From Rhodospirillales bacterium (lineage in GTDB: Bacteria; Pseudomonadota; Alphaproteobacteria; Rhodospirillales; Defluviicoccaceae): DNA of 5,978 nucleotides. This document shows, piece after piece, positions 1 to 5,276 of this stretch (position 1 is its first letter; every line of letters starts with the position of its first letter). Under the pieces are notes generated by a model. It did not search any database and had not been told where the DNA came from. It saw only the letters and a list, made by a program, of their open reading frames with translations. The DNA is taken from positions 1 to 5,978 of the forward strand of contig JAUXFS010000136.1 of the NCBI GenBank assembly GCA_030622775.1, in the 5' to 3' direction. A program made the position numbers and the translations under genes.

Positions 1-771
1 GCCCGAATTGCGAACCACGGCAACCGTCGCTTCGGCACCTGCGCCTTCGAAATGATATTCCCGGTAACCCAACAGCGTGAAGTGATTCTGGTATATCCAC
101 TGCAGGAACGCGCGGACTTCCGCTACCTCGTCCTCCGGCATACCGCCGACCGCTTCCACGTCGTCGGCGATCTCGTTTACTTTGGCGCGCATCGGCTGCC
201 AATCCTCGACAGCCGCGCGCACGTCCGCCAGAACCCCCTCGACGCCGGCGCTGATCTCTCCCAGAACCGCGCCGGACTGGTGGCTCACCTGGAAGTGCAT
301 GAACGACTCGGCAATCGCGATGTCCGCGTCGTCGTCCGGCTCGACGGTTCCAAGAGCGTTGCCGCCGTCGTCCCGAAGCATCCGAACGATGGGGTGGATG
401 ACCAGGTGCACGGTGAGGTCGCGGCGGTTCAACTCGGCGGTCACCGAGGCGACCAGAAACGGCATGTCGTCGGTGACGACCTCGATGACCGTGTGCTCGC
501 ACCGCCAACCGTGTTCGTCGAGCCTGGGATTGTAGACGCGGACGCTGGGGATGCCGGGGGCGCGCTGGCCACCCACGCGCCAGTGAGCGAAAGCGGCGCC
601 GAAAAGGTTGTCCGCGGTTTCGCCGTAGATGTCGCGCGGCGGGACGTTGGCGTAATAGCGGCGAATGAAGCCGGATACGGTGGCCGCCTGTTCCTTGTCG
701 CGCCGCCGTTCGGCTGTTTCGACAACCTTGTCGATCTGATCGGCCTTGTGGATCTCGGTGATGCGCGACAT
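1..771 (-). CDS. NAD-specific glutamate dehydrogenase, large type (N-terminal part, truncated by window edge)
   Basis: This is the first 257 codons of a reading frame open to the window edge. The family (Bac_GDH, about 1,600 residues in full) oxidises glutamate to 2-oxoglutarate and ammonia with NAD+ in the cytoplasm and usually supports amino acid catabolism. Only the N-terminal regulatory part is present, so no catalytic residue can be checked. Recognition rests on the ACT-like stretch around residues 104-130 (PFLVASVTAELNRRDLTVHL, then VIHPIVR) and on the family segment near residues 222-239 (FLQWIYQNHFTLLGYREY). The start at 771 is preceded by a strong Shine-Dalgarno sequence, GGGAGGG (778-784 on the plus strand), six bases away. 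An in-frame ATG at 789 lies upstream of that site and would only add MKGGRA. The gene lies downstream of tRNA-Gly on the same strand, 144 bases away, so partial read-through is possible. Confidence 0.93.
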   Translation of the reverse strand, partial: MSRITEIHKADQIDKVVETAERRRDKEQAATVSGFIRRYYANVPPRDIYGETADNLFGAAFAHWRVGGQRAPGIPSVRVYNPRLDEHGWRCEHTVIEVVTDDMPFLVASVTAELNRRDLTVHLVIHPIVRMLRDDGGNALGTVEPDDDADIAIAESFMHFQVSHQSGAVLGEISAGVEGVLADVRAAVEDWQPMRAKVNEIADDVEAVGGMPEDEVAEVRAFLQWIYQNHFTLLGYREYHFEGAGAEATVAVVRNSG

Positions 772-809
772 CGCTCGCCCTCCCTTCATCTCGCTTCTGG
801 TTGGGGGTG

Positions 810-838
810 AGGCTATCAGGGTCGCAACGTTTTTGAAA
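810..838 (-). promoter_or_regulatory. Weak candidate promoter for glutamate dehydrogenase
   Basis: On the minus strand a TTTCAA hexamer (833-838) lies 17 bases from TAGCCT (810-815), about 39 bases before the start codon. Each hexamer matches only three of six sigma-70 consensus positions, so this is a guess from position and spacing. A small perfect hairpin (CCGTG, 4-base loop, CACGG; 853-866) lies just upstream and has no U-tract on either strand. Confidence 0.18.
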
Positions 839-908
839 CAGCGCGGCGACCACCGTGAAACCACGGCAGCAGCGACGCGAGCGCAAAGACTGCTATCGAG
901 TGTTCGGG

Positions 909-915
909 AAAAAAA
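909..915 (-). terminator. T7 tract immediately after tRNA-Gly, possible transcription end
   Basis: Seven Ts in a row on the minus strand directly follow the encoded CCA. No separate hairpin lies between the tRNA and this tract, so it is not a classical intrinsic terminator. The tRNA acceptor/T-arm fold could serve as the hairpin, or the tract could simply be a processing and release region. Read-through into the glutamate dehydrogenase gene remains possible. Confidence 0.3.
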
Positions 916-990
916 TGGAGCGGGCGATGGGATTCGAACCCACGACCTCAACCTTGGCAAGGTTGCGCTCTACCCCTGAGCTACGCCCGC
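916..990 (-). tRNA. tRNA-Gly (anticodon GCC)
   Basis: Read on the minus strand from 990, the full cloverleaf is present. The acceptor stem is GCGGGCG pairing with CGCCCGC. The D arm is GCTC/GAGC with an AGGGGTA loop. The anticodon arm is CAACC, TTGCCAA, GGTTG, which places GCC as the anticodon. The T arm is GTGGG, TTCGAAT, CCCAT. The discriminator base is T and the 3' CCA is encoded (916-918), for 75 bases in total. GCC anticodons decode GGC and GGT, major glycine codons in a GC-rich genome. Seven consecutive Ts (909-915 on the minus strand) follow the CCA directly. The gene has its own promoter at 1020-1047 and is divergent from the tRNA-editing gene at 1121. Confidence 0.97.
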
Positions 991-1019
991 AATAACGCCA
1001 ACCCGGCGAATGCGCGCAA

Positions 1020-1047
1020 ATATTACGGGAAGAAGTCCGGTTTGCAA
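1020..1047 (-). promoter_or_regulatory. Promoter of tRNA-Gly
   Basis: On the minus strand, TTGCAA (1042-1047) is followed after 16 bases by TAATAT (1020-1025), a near-consensus -10 element. Transcription would begin near 1013 and leave a leader of about 23 bases before the tRNA at 990. The bases just after the -10 are GC-rich (GCGCGC). A GC-rich discriminator is known from stable-RNA promoters under stringent control, so growth-rate control is a reasonable inference. Confidence 0.6.
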
Positions 1048-1052
1048 GCGTC

Positions 1053-1076
1053 ATTATTGGTGTTGTCTCCAATAAT
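1053..1076. promoter_or_regulatory. Perfect 8-bp inverted repeat, operator-like, in the divergent tRNA-Gly/deacylase region
   Basis: ATTATTGG (1053-1060) and CCAATAAT (1069-1076) are exact reverse complements separated by 8 bases (TGTTGTCT). The site is AT-rich in a GC-rich genome. It lies just upstream of the -35 elements of both candidate divergent promoters, 5 bases from the tRNA one and 7 from the deacylase one. The geometry fits a dimeric regulator bound on one face of the helix. I cannot name the regulator. Confidence 0.45.
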
Positions 1077-1083
1077 CCGACCC

Positions 1084-1113
1084 TTGAGCAGCACTGGCCC
1101 TCCGCGCTAGTGT
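1084..1113 (+). promoter_or_regulatory. Candidate promoter of the tRNA-editing gene, implying a leaderless transcript
   Basis: TTGAGC (1084-1089) lies 18 bases before TAGTGT (1108-1113). The -10 keeps the TA and final T but is otherwise weak. Transcription would start about seven bases downstream, at or next to the ATG at 1121. No Shine-Dalgarno-like sequence precedes that ATG, which fits a leaderless message. Confidence 0.35.
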
Positions 1114-1120
1114 CCGAACC

Positions 1121-1609
1121 ATGCCCGCGACCGAGGAAAATCTGTTCGCCCGCCTGTCCGAACTCGGCATCGAAACCGAGACCGTCCGCCATCCGGCCGT
1201 GTTCACCGTGGAGGAGAGCAAGGCGCTGCGCGGCGATCTGCCGGGCGGTCATACCAAGAACCTGTTCCTCAAGGACAAGAAGGGCGCGCTGTGGCTGGTG
1301 GTGGCGTTGGAGGATCGGGCCGTCGATATGAAAGATCTGCGCCGGCGAATCGGCGCGGCGCCCCTGTCGTTCGGCCGCCCCGAGCTTCTCAAGGAGGTTC
1401 TCGGCGTCGATCCCGGTTCGGTGACGCCGTTCGCGGTGATCAACGACACCGAAAAACGGGTCAATGTGGTGCTTGACGAGGAAATGATGTCCTTTCGAGT
1501 GCTCAACTTCCATCCCCTGACCAATACCGCGACCACGTCGGTGACACCCGACGGCCTAACCGCGTTCATTCGATCCTGTGGGCATGAACCCGCGGTGGTG
1601 GCGTTGTGA
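1121..1609 (+). CDS. ProXp-ala/PrdX-type aminoacyl-tRNA deacylase (YbaK domain), trans-editing factor
   Basis: This 162-residue protein is a single YbaK/aminoacyl-tRNA deacylase domain. The family hydrolyses mischarged tRNAs free in the cytoplasm. The closest named group, ProXp-ala (PrdX), removes alanine from tRNA-Pro after a prolyl-tRNA synthetase error. Supporting sequence includes HPAVFTVEES (24-33), then GGHTKNLFLKDKKG (42-55). The latter holds the lysine (Lys46) that should correspond to the family's conserved catalytic-site lysine. Further support is TPFAVINDTEKRVNVVLDEE (about 107-126) and the C-terminal NFHPLTNTATTSVTP followed by GHEP. Length is normal for the family. The start is the first ATG of the frame; the next in-frame Met, in VDMKD, would remove the active-site region. 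No ribosome binding site is visible. The gene stands alone, divergent from tRNA-Gly, with a stem-loop after its stop. The exact tRNA substrate is inferred from family resemblance. Confidence 0.9.
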   Translation: MPATEENLFARLSELGIETETVRHPAVFTVEESKALRGDLPGGHTKNLFLKDKKGALWLVVALEDRAVDMKDLRRRIGAAPLSFGRPELLKEVLGVDPGSVTPFAVINDTEKRVNVVLDEEMMSFRVLNFHPLTNTATTSVTPDGLTAFIRSCGHEPAVVAL

Positions 1610-1611
1610 GT

Positions 1612-1651
1612 GGCGATCGGTTAGACCTTGAGTCCGTCAACCCGATCCGCC
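1612..1651 (+). other. GC-rich stem-loop between the deacylase gene and cnoX (terminator without U-tract, or leader structure)
   Basis: Two bases after the deacylase stop, GGC (1612-1614), GATCGG (1615-1620) and TT (1621-1622) pair with AA (1639-1640), CCGATC (1642-1647) and GCC (1649-1651). That makes an 11-bp stem interrupted by two single-C bulges, with a 16-base loop. No T-run follows, so it is not a standard intrinsic terminator. It may protect the 3' end of the upstream message, weaken read-through into cnoX, or form part of the cnoX leader. Confidence 0.4.
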
Positions 1652-1692
1652 ATCTATGAGGTGGGTCTTGTAGTCCCCATGGCAGCGTGACA

Positions 1693-2610
1693 ATGGCATT
1701 GATCATCGATTCCAACGATTCCACCGGCGCGGCAACAGCATCCGGCGACCTGATCAAGGAAACGGATACCAACGGTTTTAACGCCGACGTCATCGAAGCG
1801 TCGATGCAGGTTCCGGTGATCGTGGATTTCTGGGCGCCGTGGTGCGGCCCGTGCAAACAGCTCGGCCCGATGCTGGAGAAGCTGGTGCGTCAAGCCGGGG
1901 GGCGAGTCCGGCTGGTGAAGATCAACATCGACGAGAACCAGAACCTCGCCGCCCAGTTGCGTATTCAGTCCGTTCCCACCGTCTACGCCTTCCTTCAAGG
2001 TCAAGCGGTCGACGGCTTTACCGGCGCCCAGCCCGAAAGCAATTTGCGGGCGTTTGTCGACAAGCTCACCAGCGGCGCCAAGGCGCCGGTGGAGGAGATG
2101 CTGGATATCGGCCAGGAGGCGCTCGACGCCGGCGACGCCGAGACCGCGGCATCGGCGTTCTCGAGCGCTCTTGCCGAAGATCCCGGCAATTCCAAGGCCG
2201 TTACCGGCCTGATCCGCAGCCGCATCGCGCTCGGTGATGTCGCCGGGGCGCGCAAGCAGATCAACCAACTCCCTCCCGAACTCGTCGCCAAATCCGATGT
2301 GGCCGCGGCGATCACCGCCGTCGATCTGGCCGAGCAAAGCCGCAAAACGGGCGATATCACCGAACTCCGCGATCGCGCGGCCGCCAACCCCGAGGACCGC
2401 CAAGCCCGATTCGATCTGGCGTTGGCGCTGTTCGGCAACGGACGCGCCGAGGCGGCCATCGACGAGTTGCTGCAGCTGGTGCGCCTCGATCGCGACTGGG
2501 ACGGGCAGGCCGCCCGCAACCAGTTGGTCAAGATATTCGATGCCCTGGGACCGACGAACCCGCTGACCACGAGTTCCCGGCGCCGGCTGTCGTCGATCCT
2601 GTTCTCATGA
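1693..2610 (+). CDS. cnoX: CnoX (YbbN) chaperedoxin: thioredoxin domain plus TPR-like C-terminus
   Basis: This 305-residue cytoplasmic protein joins a thioredoxin fold (about 18-115) to a helical TPR-like region (about 120-300) containing EALDAGDAETAASAFSSALA and LFGNGRAEAAIDELLQL. The active site is WCGPC at 50-54, within VDFWAPWCGPCKQLGP, and the cis-proline is in IQSVPTVYAF (Pro95). In E. coli CnoX the equivalent motif has lost redox activity and the protein holds oxidatively damaged clients for GroEL/ES and DnaK. Alphaproteobacterial homologues such as that of Caulobacter keep both cysteines and are reported to act as thioredoxin and holdase. The intact motif places this protein with the latter. 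ATG at 1693 is preferred; a GTG at 1687 in the same frame would add two residues, and neither has a good ribosome binding site. The stop overlaps the next start (ATGA), so it heads a probable four-gene transcript. Confidence 0.93.
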   Translation: MALIIDSNDSTGAATASGDLIKETDTNGFNADVIEASMQVPVIVDFWAPWCGPCKQLGPMLEKLVRQAGGRVRLVKINIDENQNLAAQLRIQSVPTVYAFLQGQAVDGFTGAQPESNLRAFVDKLTSGAKAPVEEMLDIGQEALDAGDAETAASAFSSALAEDPGNSKAVTGLIRSRIALGDVAGARKQINQLPPELVAKSDVAAAITAVDLAEQSRKTGDITELRDRAAANPEDRQARFDLALALFGNGRAEAAIDELLQLVRLDRDWDGQAARNQLVKIFDALGPTNPLTTSSRRRLSSILFS

Positions 2611-3278
2611 GCGGCGTGATCCCCGACGACCGCGTGGCGCACCTGCCGGCGGAGCTGCCGATATTTCCGTTACCGGGCGTGTTGCTGCTGCCGCACGGGC
2701 ACCTGCCGCTGCACATCTTCGAGCCCCGCTACCTCAACATGGTCGAGCACGTCCTCGGCGGCAGCCGCATGCTCGGCATGATCCAGCCCAGCGATCCGGT
2801 GCCGAGCCCGGTCCCCGATGGCGCCGAGATCTATCGGACCGGCTGCGCCGGCCGCATCATTTCGTTCGCGGAGACCGACGACGGTGGCTATTTGATCACG
2901 CTGCGCGGCGTCTGCCGCTTCCGGATCATCGAGGAACTGCCGCTGGTGGAAGGCTACCGCCGGGTCTCCCCGGATTTCGCGCCTTTTCATCACGACCTGG
3001 AGGAACAGGCGAAAAACCACATCGACCGGAAACGATTGGTCGATGCCGCACGGATCTATCTTCATTTCAGGGATGCCACCACCGATTGGTCCGCGGTCGA
3101 GTCCGCCTCCGATCAAATGCTGGTCAACTCCCTCGCGATGATGTGCCCGTTCGAGCCGCGCGAGAAACAAGCGTTGCTGGAGTGCGCCGGTTTCGACGAA
3201 CAAAGCAATATGTTGATCACGTTATTGGAGATGGCGGTTCACGAGGCGGAATCGTCCGCGAATAGGGCGCGCCACTGA
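2607..3278 (+). CDS. Stand-alone LON N-terminal (substrate-binding) domain protein
   Basis: This 223-residue protein is almost entirely one LON-N domain (PF02190 family, about residues 14-205). It lacks the AAA+ ATPase and Ser-Lys protease parts of Lon, so it cannot itself be a protease. Diagnostic sequence is ELPIFPLPGVLLLPHGHLPL (16-35) continuing into HIFEPRYLNMVEHVL, then GRIISFAETDDGGYLITLRG and CRFRIIEELPLVEGYRR. In Lon this domain recognises exposed, misfolded segments. A role in binding or sorting damaged proteins alongside CnoX is an inference from domain and neighbour. The ATG overlaps the cnoX stop as ATGA (2607-2610) and no Shine-Dalgarno sequence is evident, so translation probably depends on coupling. 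There is no signal peptide or membrane segment. The domain call is secure; the cellular role of single-domain LON proteins is not established. Confidence 0.92.
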   Translation: MSGVIPDDRVAHLPAELPIFPLPGVLLLPHGHLPLHIFEPRYLNMVEHVLGGSRMLGMIQPSDPVPSPVPDGAEIYRTGCAGRIISFAETDDGGYLITLRGVCRFRIIEELPLVEGYRRVSPDFAPFHHDLEEQAKNHIDRKRLVDAARIYLHFRDATTDWSAVESASDQMLVNSLAMMCPFEPREKQALLECAGFDEQSNMLITLLEMAVHEAESSANRARH

Positions 3279-3282
3279 TCGA

Positions 3283-3318
3283 ATGAAACCTCTGAACGAC
3301 TGTCGTAACCCGCTATGA
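3283..3318 (+). CDS. Possible 11-codon coupling mini-ORF between the LON-domain and Trm112-like genes
   Basis: The frame starts four bases after the LON-domain stop and encodes MKPLNDCRNPL. Its TGA (3316-3318) overlaps the Trm112-like start codon (3315-3317) as ATGA, the same overlap used at the two other junctions of the cluster. It has no Shine-Dalgarno sequence of its own, but a terminating ribosome could re-initiate here. It may serve only to carry ribosomes across the 36-base gap. The peptide itself need not matter, and chance is a real alternative. Confidence 0.25.
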   Translation: MKPLNDCRNPL

Positions 3319-3521
3319 ACACACGCAAAGTGGACCCAAAACTGTTGGAAATACTCGTCTGTCCGCTGACGAAAGACCCCCTTCGTTACGATCCGGAGCG
3401 CCAGGAGTTGATCAGCGAACGGGCCGGGCTCGCCTATCCGATCCGTGACGGCATTCCGATCATGCTCGCCGACGAAGCCCGGTCTCTCGACGGCGACGGC
3501 GAAGGACAATCGGCGTCATGA
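3315..3521 (+). CDS. Trm112-like small protein (UPF0434/YcaR family), cysteine-poor form
   Basis: This 68-residue protein has the Trm112/UPF0434 signature: LLEILVCPLTKDPLRYD near residues 10-26, then QELISERAGLAYPIRDGIPI (30-49) and MLADEAR. Eukaryotic and archaeal Trm112 is a small zinc-binding activator of methyltransferases that modify tRNA, rRNA and release factors. Bacterial versions are much less well understood. Zinc-binding relatives carry four cysteines, but here only Cys16 remains and the other positions are Thr/Ser-like, so zinc binding is unlikely. That loss appears familiar in alphaproteobacterial members. No Shine-Dalgarno sequence precedes the ATG. The start overlaps the stop of a preceding mini-ORF, and its own stop overlaps the DUF971 start (ATGA, 3518-3521). 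The fold assignment is firm; a partner methyltransferase cannot be named from this window. Confidence 0.9.
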   Translation: MNTRKVDPKLLEILVCPLTKDPLRYDPERQELISERAGLAYPIRDGIPIMLADEARSLDGDGEGQSAS

Positions 3522-3892
3522 CACAGAATCTTGGCAACAGACGTCACCCGATCGAGATCCGCCTCAAGCGCGAGGAGAAAGCGCTGGAGATCGATTTCGA
3601 CGACGGCCGATCTTTCCGCCTGCCGGCCGAACTACTCCGGGTGGAAAGCCCCTCGGCCGAGGTACAGGGCCACGGGCGCGACACCAAGACGACCGTCGCC
3701 GGCCGGCGCCATGTGGGTATCATGAAGTTGGAACCGGTCGGCAACTACGCGCTCCGTATAGGATTCGACGATCTCCATGATACGGGCCTCTACTCCTGGG
3801 ACTGGCTCTACGATCTCGGCGCCAACCAGGACGAGATCTGGCGGGAGTACCTCGATGCCCTCGAGGCGAAGGGATTGAGCCGCGATCCGTGA
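3518..3892 (+). CDS. DUF971 / GBBH-like N-terminal domain protein
   Basis: This 124-residue protein is a single DUF971 domain (PF06155, gamma-butyrobetaine hydroxylase-like N-terminal). Matching sequence is LEIDFDDGRSFRLPAELLRV (23-42), ESPSAEVQGHG (43-53), and a C-terminal block at 69-100 containing MKLEPVGNYALRIGFDDLHD and then TGLYSWDWLYDLG. The same domain is found at the N-terminus of gamma-butyrobetaine and trimethyllysine hydroxylases and at the C-terminus of the plant iron-sulfur scaffold HCF101. Those links suggest metal or Fe-S chemistry, but the bacterial single-domain protein has no proven function. It contains no cysteine and so cannot hold a cluster through thiolates on its own. 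Its start overlaps the Trm112-like stop (ATGA). It is the last gene of the cluster and converges on the ubiquinone hydroxylase gene, 47 bases apart. Confidence 0.9.
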   Translation: MTQNLGNRRHPIEIRLKREEKALEIDFDDGRSFRLPAELLRVESPSAEVQGHGRDTKTTVAGRRHVGIMKLEPVGNYALRIGFDDLHDTGLYSWDWLYDLGANQDEIWREYLDALEAKGLSRDP

Positions 3893-3921
3893 CAGGATCG
3901 GTACGTCCCCGAATACGATCC
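3883..3921. repeat. Triple CGATCC/GGATCG/CGATCC element at the convergent junction
   Basis: CGATCC (3883-3888), GGATCG (3895-3900) and CGATCC (3916-3921) allow two mutually exclusive 6-bp hairpins. One spans the DUF971 stop codon with a 6-base loop; the other has a 15-base loop. No U-tract follows on either strand. It may mark a weak bidirectional 3' end for the converging transcripts, or may be chance. Confidence 0.25.
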
Positions 3922-3939
3922 GCCGGCAGCGGTGCTTCT

Positions 3940-5178
3940 CTACGTCGGCCGCGCGCGCATCAGCTTCGGCAGCTCCCCGACGGCGCCCATCGCGTGACGC
4001 ATGAACAGCTTCTTCAGCGGCGGGACCAGGTTGACCCCGGCCAAGCCGAGGTCGCGGGCCAGCCGCAGCGGTCCGATATTGTTGGAAAACAGCCGGTTGA
4101 TGCCGTCGGTCATCGCCAGCATCAGGACGTTGTCGAACCGCCGCCAGCGCTGGTAGCGTTCGAGAACGTCGGCGGCGCCGATGTCGAGGCCCAAACCGCG
4201 GGCGTCGGCGAGCACCTCGACGAGGGCGGCAACGTCGCGCAAGCCCATGTTGAGACCCTGTCCGGCGATCGGGTGCATCCCATGAAGGGCGTCACCGACC
4301 AGGACCAGACGCAGGGCCACGGCCGTTTCGGCGAACTGCAGAGAAAGCGGATACGACCACCGCGGACCGATCACCTCGAGATGCCCGAGGAAATCGCCGA
4401 ACCGCCGGCCGAGTTCGGCGGTGAACGCCGCGTCGTCGAGCGCCATGATCGCCGGCGCCAGATCGGTCCGCTCGGTCCAGACAATCGACGAGCGGTTGCC
4501 GAGCAACGGCAGAATGGCGAACGGTCCGGCAGGCAGAAAATGCTCGTGAGCGATGGAATGGTGGGGCTTTTCATGGGCAACGGTGCAAACAATGGCGGTC
4601 TGTTCGTAGGACCATTGGGTGACCCGAATCCCGGCGCTATTCCGGGTCGGTGACCCGCGGCCCTCGGCGGCGACGACCAGCGGCGCGTGGATTCGTCCGC
4701 CGTCCGCCAGCCGCGCCTCGATACCGGCGGCGGACCGGGCAAGGTCCGACACCCGGGCCGGCGCCGCCAAATGTACCCCGTCGATCTCCCGCATCCGGTG
4801 GAACAGCGCCTTCCGGAACACCCGGTTCTCCACCATGTGGCCGAAGGGCTCCTCGCCGATGTCATGGTGGTCATAGTGCAGGAACAGATTGGATCGACCC
4901 TCCGACACTCGAATATCCAGCATCGGCGCCGCGTCGTCCTTCATTCCATCCCACAAGCCGACACCTTCCAGAAGCCGCCGGGAAGACTGCGCGATGGCCG
5001 AGGCACGGCCGTCGAATCCGGCCTCCAGAACCGCCGCGGGATCGGCGGCCTCCACCACGGCAACCGTCATTCCGGCGTCGCCGAGAGCACAGGCCAGGGT
5101 ACCGCCGACTAGACCGCCGCCGACGATCAGCACGTCGGCTCGGATATCATCGGAGGTTCGCCCGAGGCCTTTTGTCAT
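3940..5178 (-). CDS. UbiH/UbiF/COQ6-family FAD monooxygenase, ubiquinone biosynthesis hydroxylase
   Basis: This 412-residue flavoprotein hydroxylates the aromatic ring of ubiquinone precursors using FAD, NAD(P)H and O2, probably in the Ubi complex. It has an N-terminal Rossmann GGGLVG (20-25) within DVLIVGGGLVGGTLACALGD, the family DGRASAIAQSS (56-66), and a second FAD motif GDALHGMHPIAGQGLNMG (295-312). The middle motif reads VVAAEGRGSPTR (168-179), with Glu172 where most relatives have Asp in the DG motif. Alphaproteobacteria use UbiH, UbiF, UbiL or UbiM paralogues with different ring-position specificity. I cannot tell which this is, so no symbol is given. The start at 5178 has GGGAG eight bases upstream (5187-5191 on the plus strand) and places the Rossmann motif near the N-terminus as usual. 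An upstream ATG at 5262 would add 28 unlikely residues. The gene converges on the DUF971 gene and diverges from the P-II gene. Confidence 0.93.
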   Translation of the reverse strand: MTKGLGRTSDDIRADVLIVGGGLVGGTLACALGDAGMTVAVVEAADPAAVLEAGFDGRASAIAQSSRRLLEGVGLWDGMKDDAAPMLDIRVSEGRSNLFLHYDHHDIGEEPFGHMVENRVFRKALFHRMREIDGVHLAAPARVSDLARSAAGIEARLADGGRIHAPLVVAAEGRGSPTRNSAGIRVTQWSYEQTAIVCTVAHEKPHHSIAHEHFLPAGPFAILPLLGNRSSIVWTERTDLAPAIMALDDAAFTAELGRRFGDFLGHLEVIGPRWSYPLSLQFAETAVALRLVLVGDALHGMHPIAGQGLNMGLRDVAALVEVLADARGLGLDIGAADVLERYQRWRRFDNVLMLAMTDGINRLFSNNIGPLRLARDLGLAGVNLVPPLKKLFMRHAMGAVGELPKLMRARPT

Positions 5179-5276
5179 GGTTCCAACTCCCGCCCGTTCA
5201 TCGTCTCGCCCCGGGGGCCATGAGTTTCCCGCCCATGCCCAGGTTTTGTTCATTGCCGCCAAGATGCCCGTAATTT

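Noticed and set aside
52..810. Open frame of 252 codons on the plus strand
   Set aside because: It lies opposite the N-terminal part of glutamate dehydrogenase, whose minus-strand translation has clear family motifs. The plus-strand product resembles nothing and is a GC-rich antisense shadow.
746..979. Plus-strand frame ending GDGIRTHDLNLGKVALYP
   Set aside because: This is the well-known artefact of translating the complement of a tRNA gene; the DNA is tRNA-Gly.
893..1513. Minus-strand frame of 206 codons containing RSSGVERNLAKVEVVGSNP
   Set aside because: Its C-terminal part is translated tRNA-Gly and the rest is antisense to the deacylase gene.
1667..1680. CTTG and CCCCAT near the cnoX start as a heat-shock (sigma-32) promoter
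   Set aside because: The two elements are only four bases apart, far less than required, and the remaining CTTG-like match upstream lacks a good -10.
1654..2403. Minus-strand frame of 249 codons
   Set aside because: It is antisense to cnoX, which has WCGPC and clear thioredoxin homology. Long antisense frames are expected at this GC content.
3889..4653. Plus-strand frame of 254 codons
   Set aside because: It is antisense to the UbiH-family gene, whose three flavin motifs fix the true strand.
5179..5262. Upstream start for the ubiquinone hydroxylase (28 extra residues)
   Set aside because: The extension has no family resemblance, and the ATG at 5178 has a good ribosome binding site and normal distance to the Rossmann motif.
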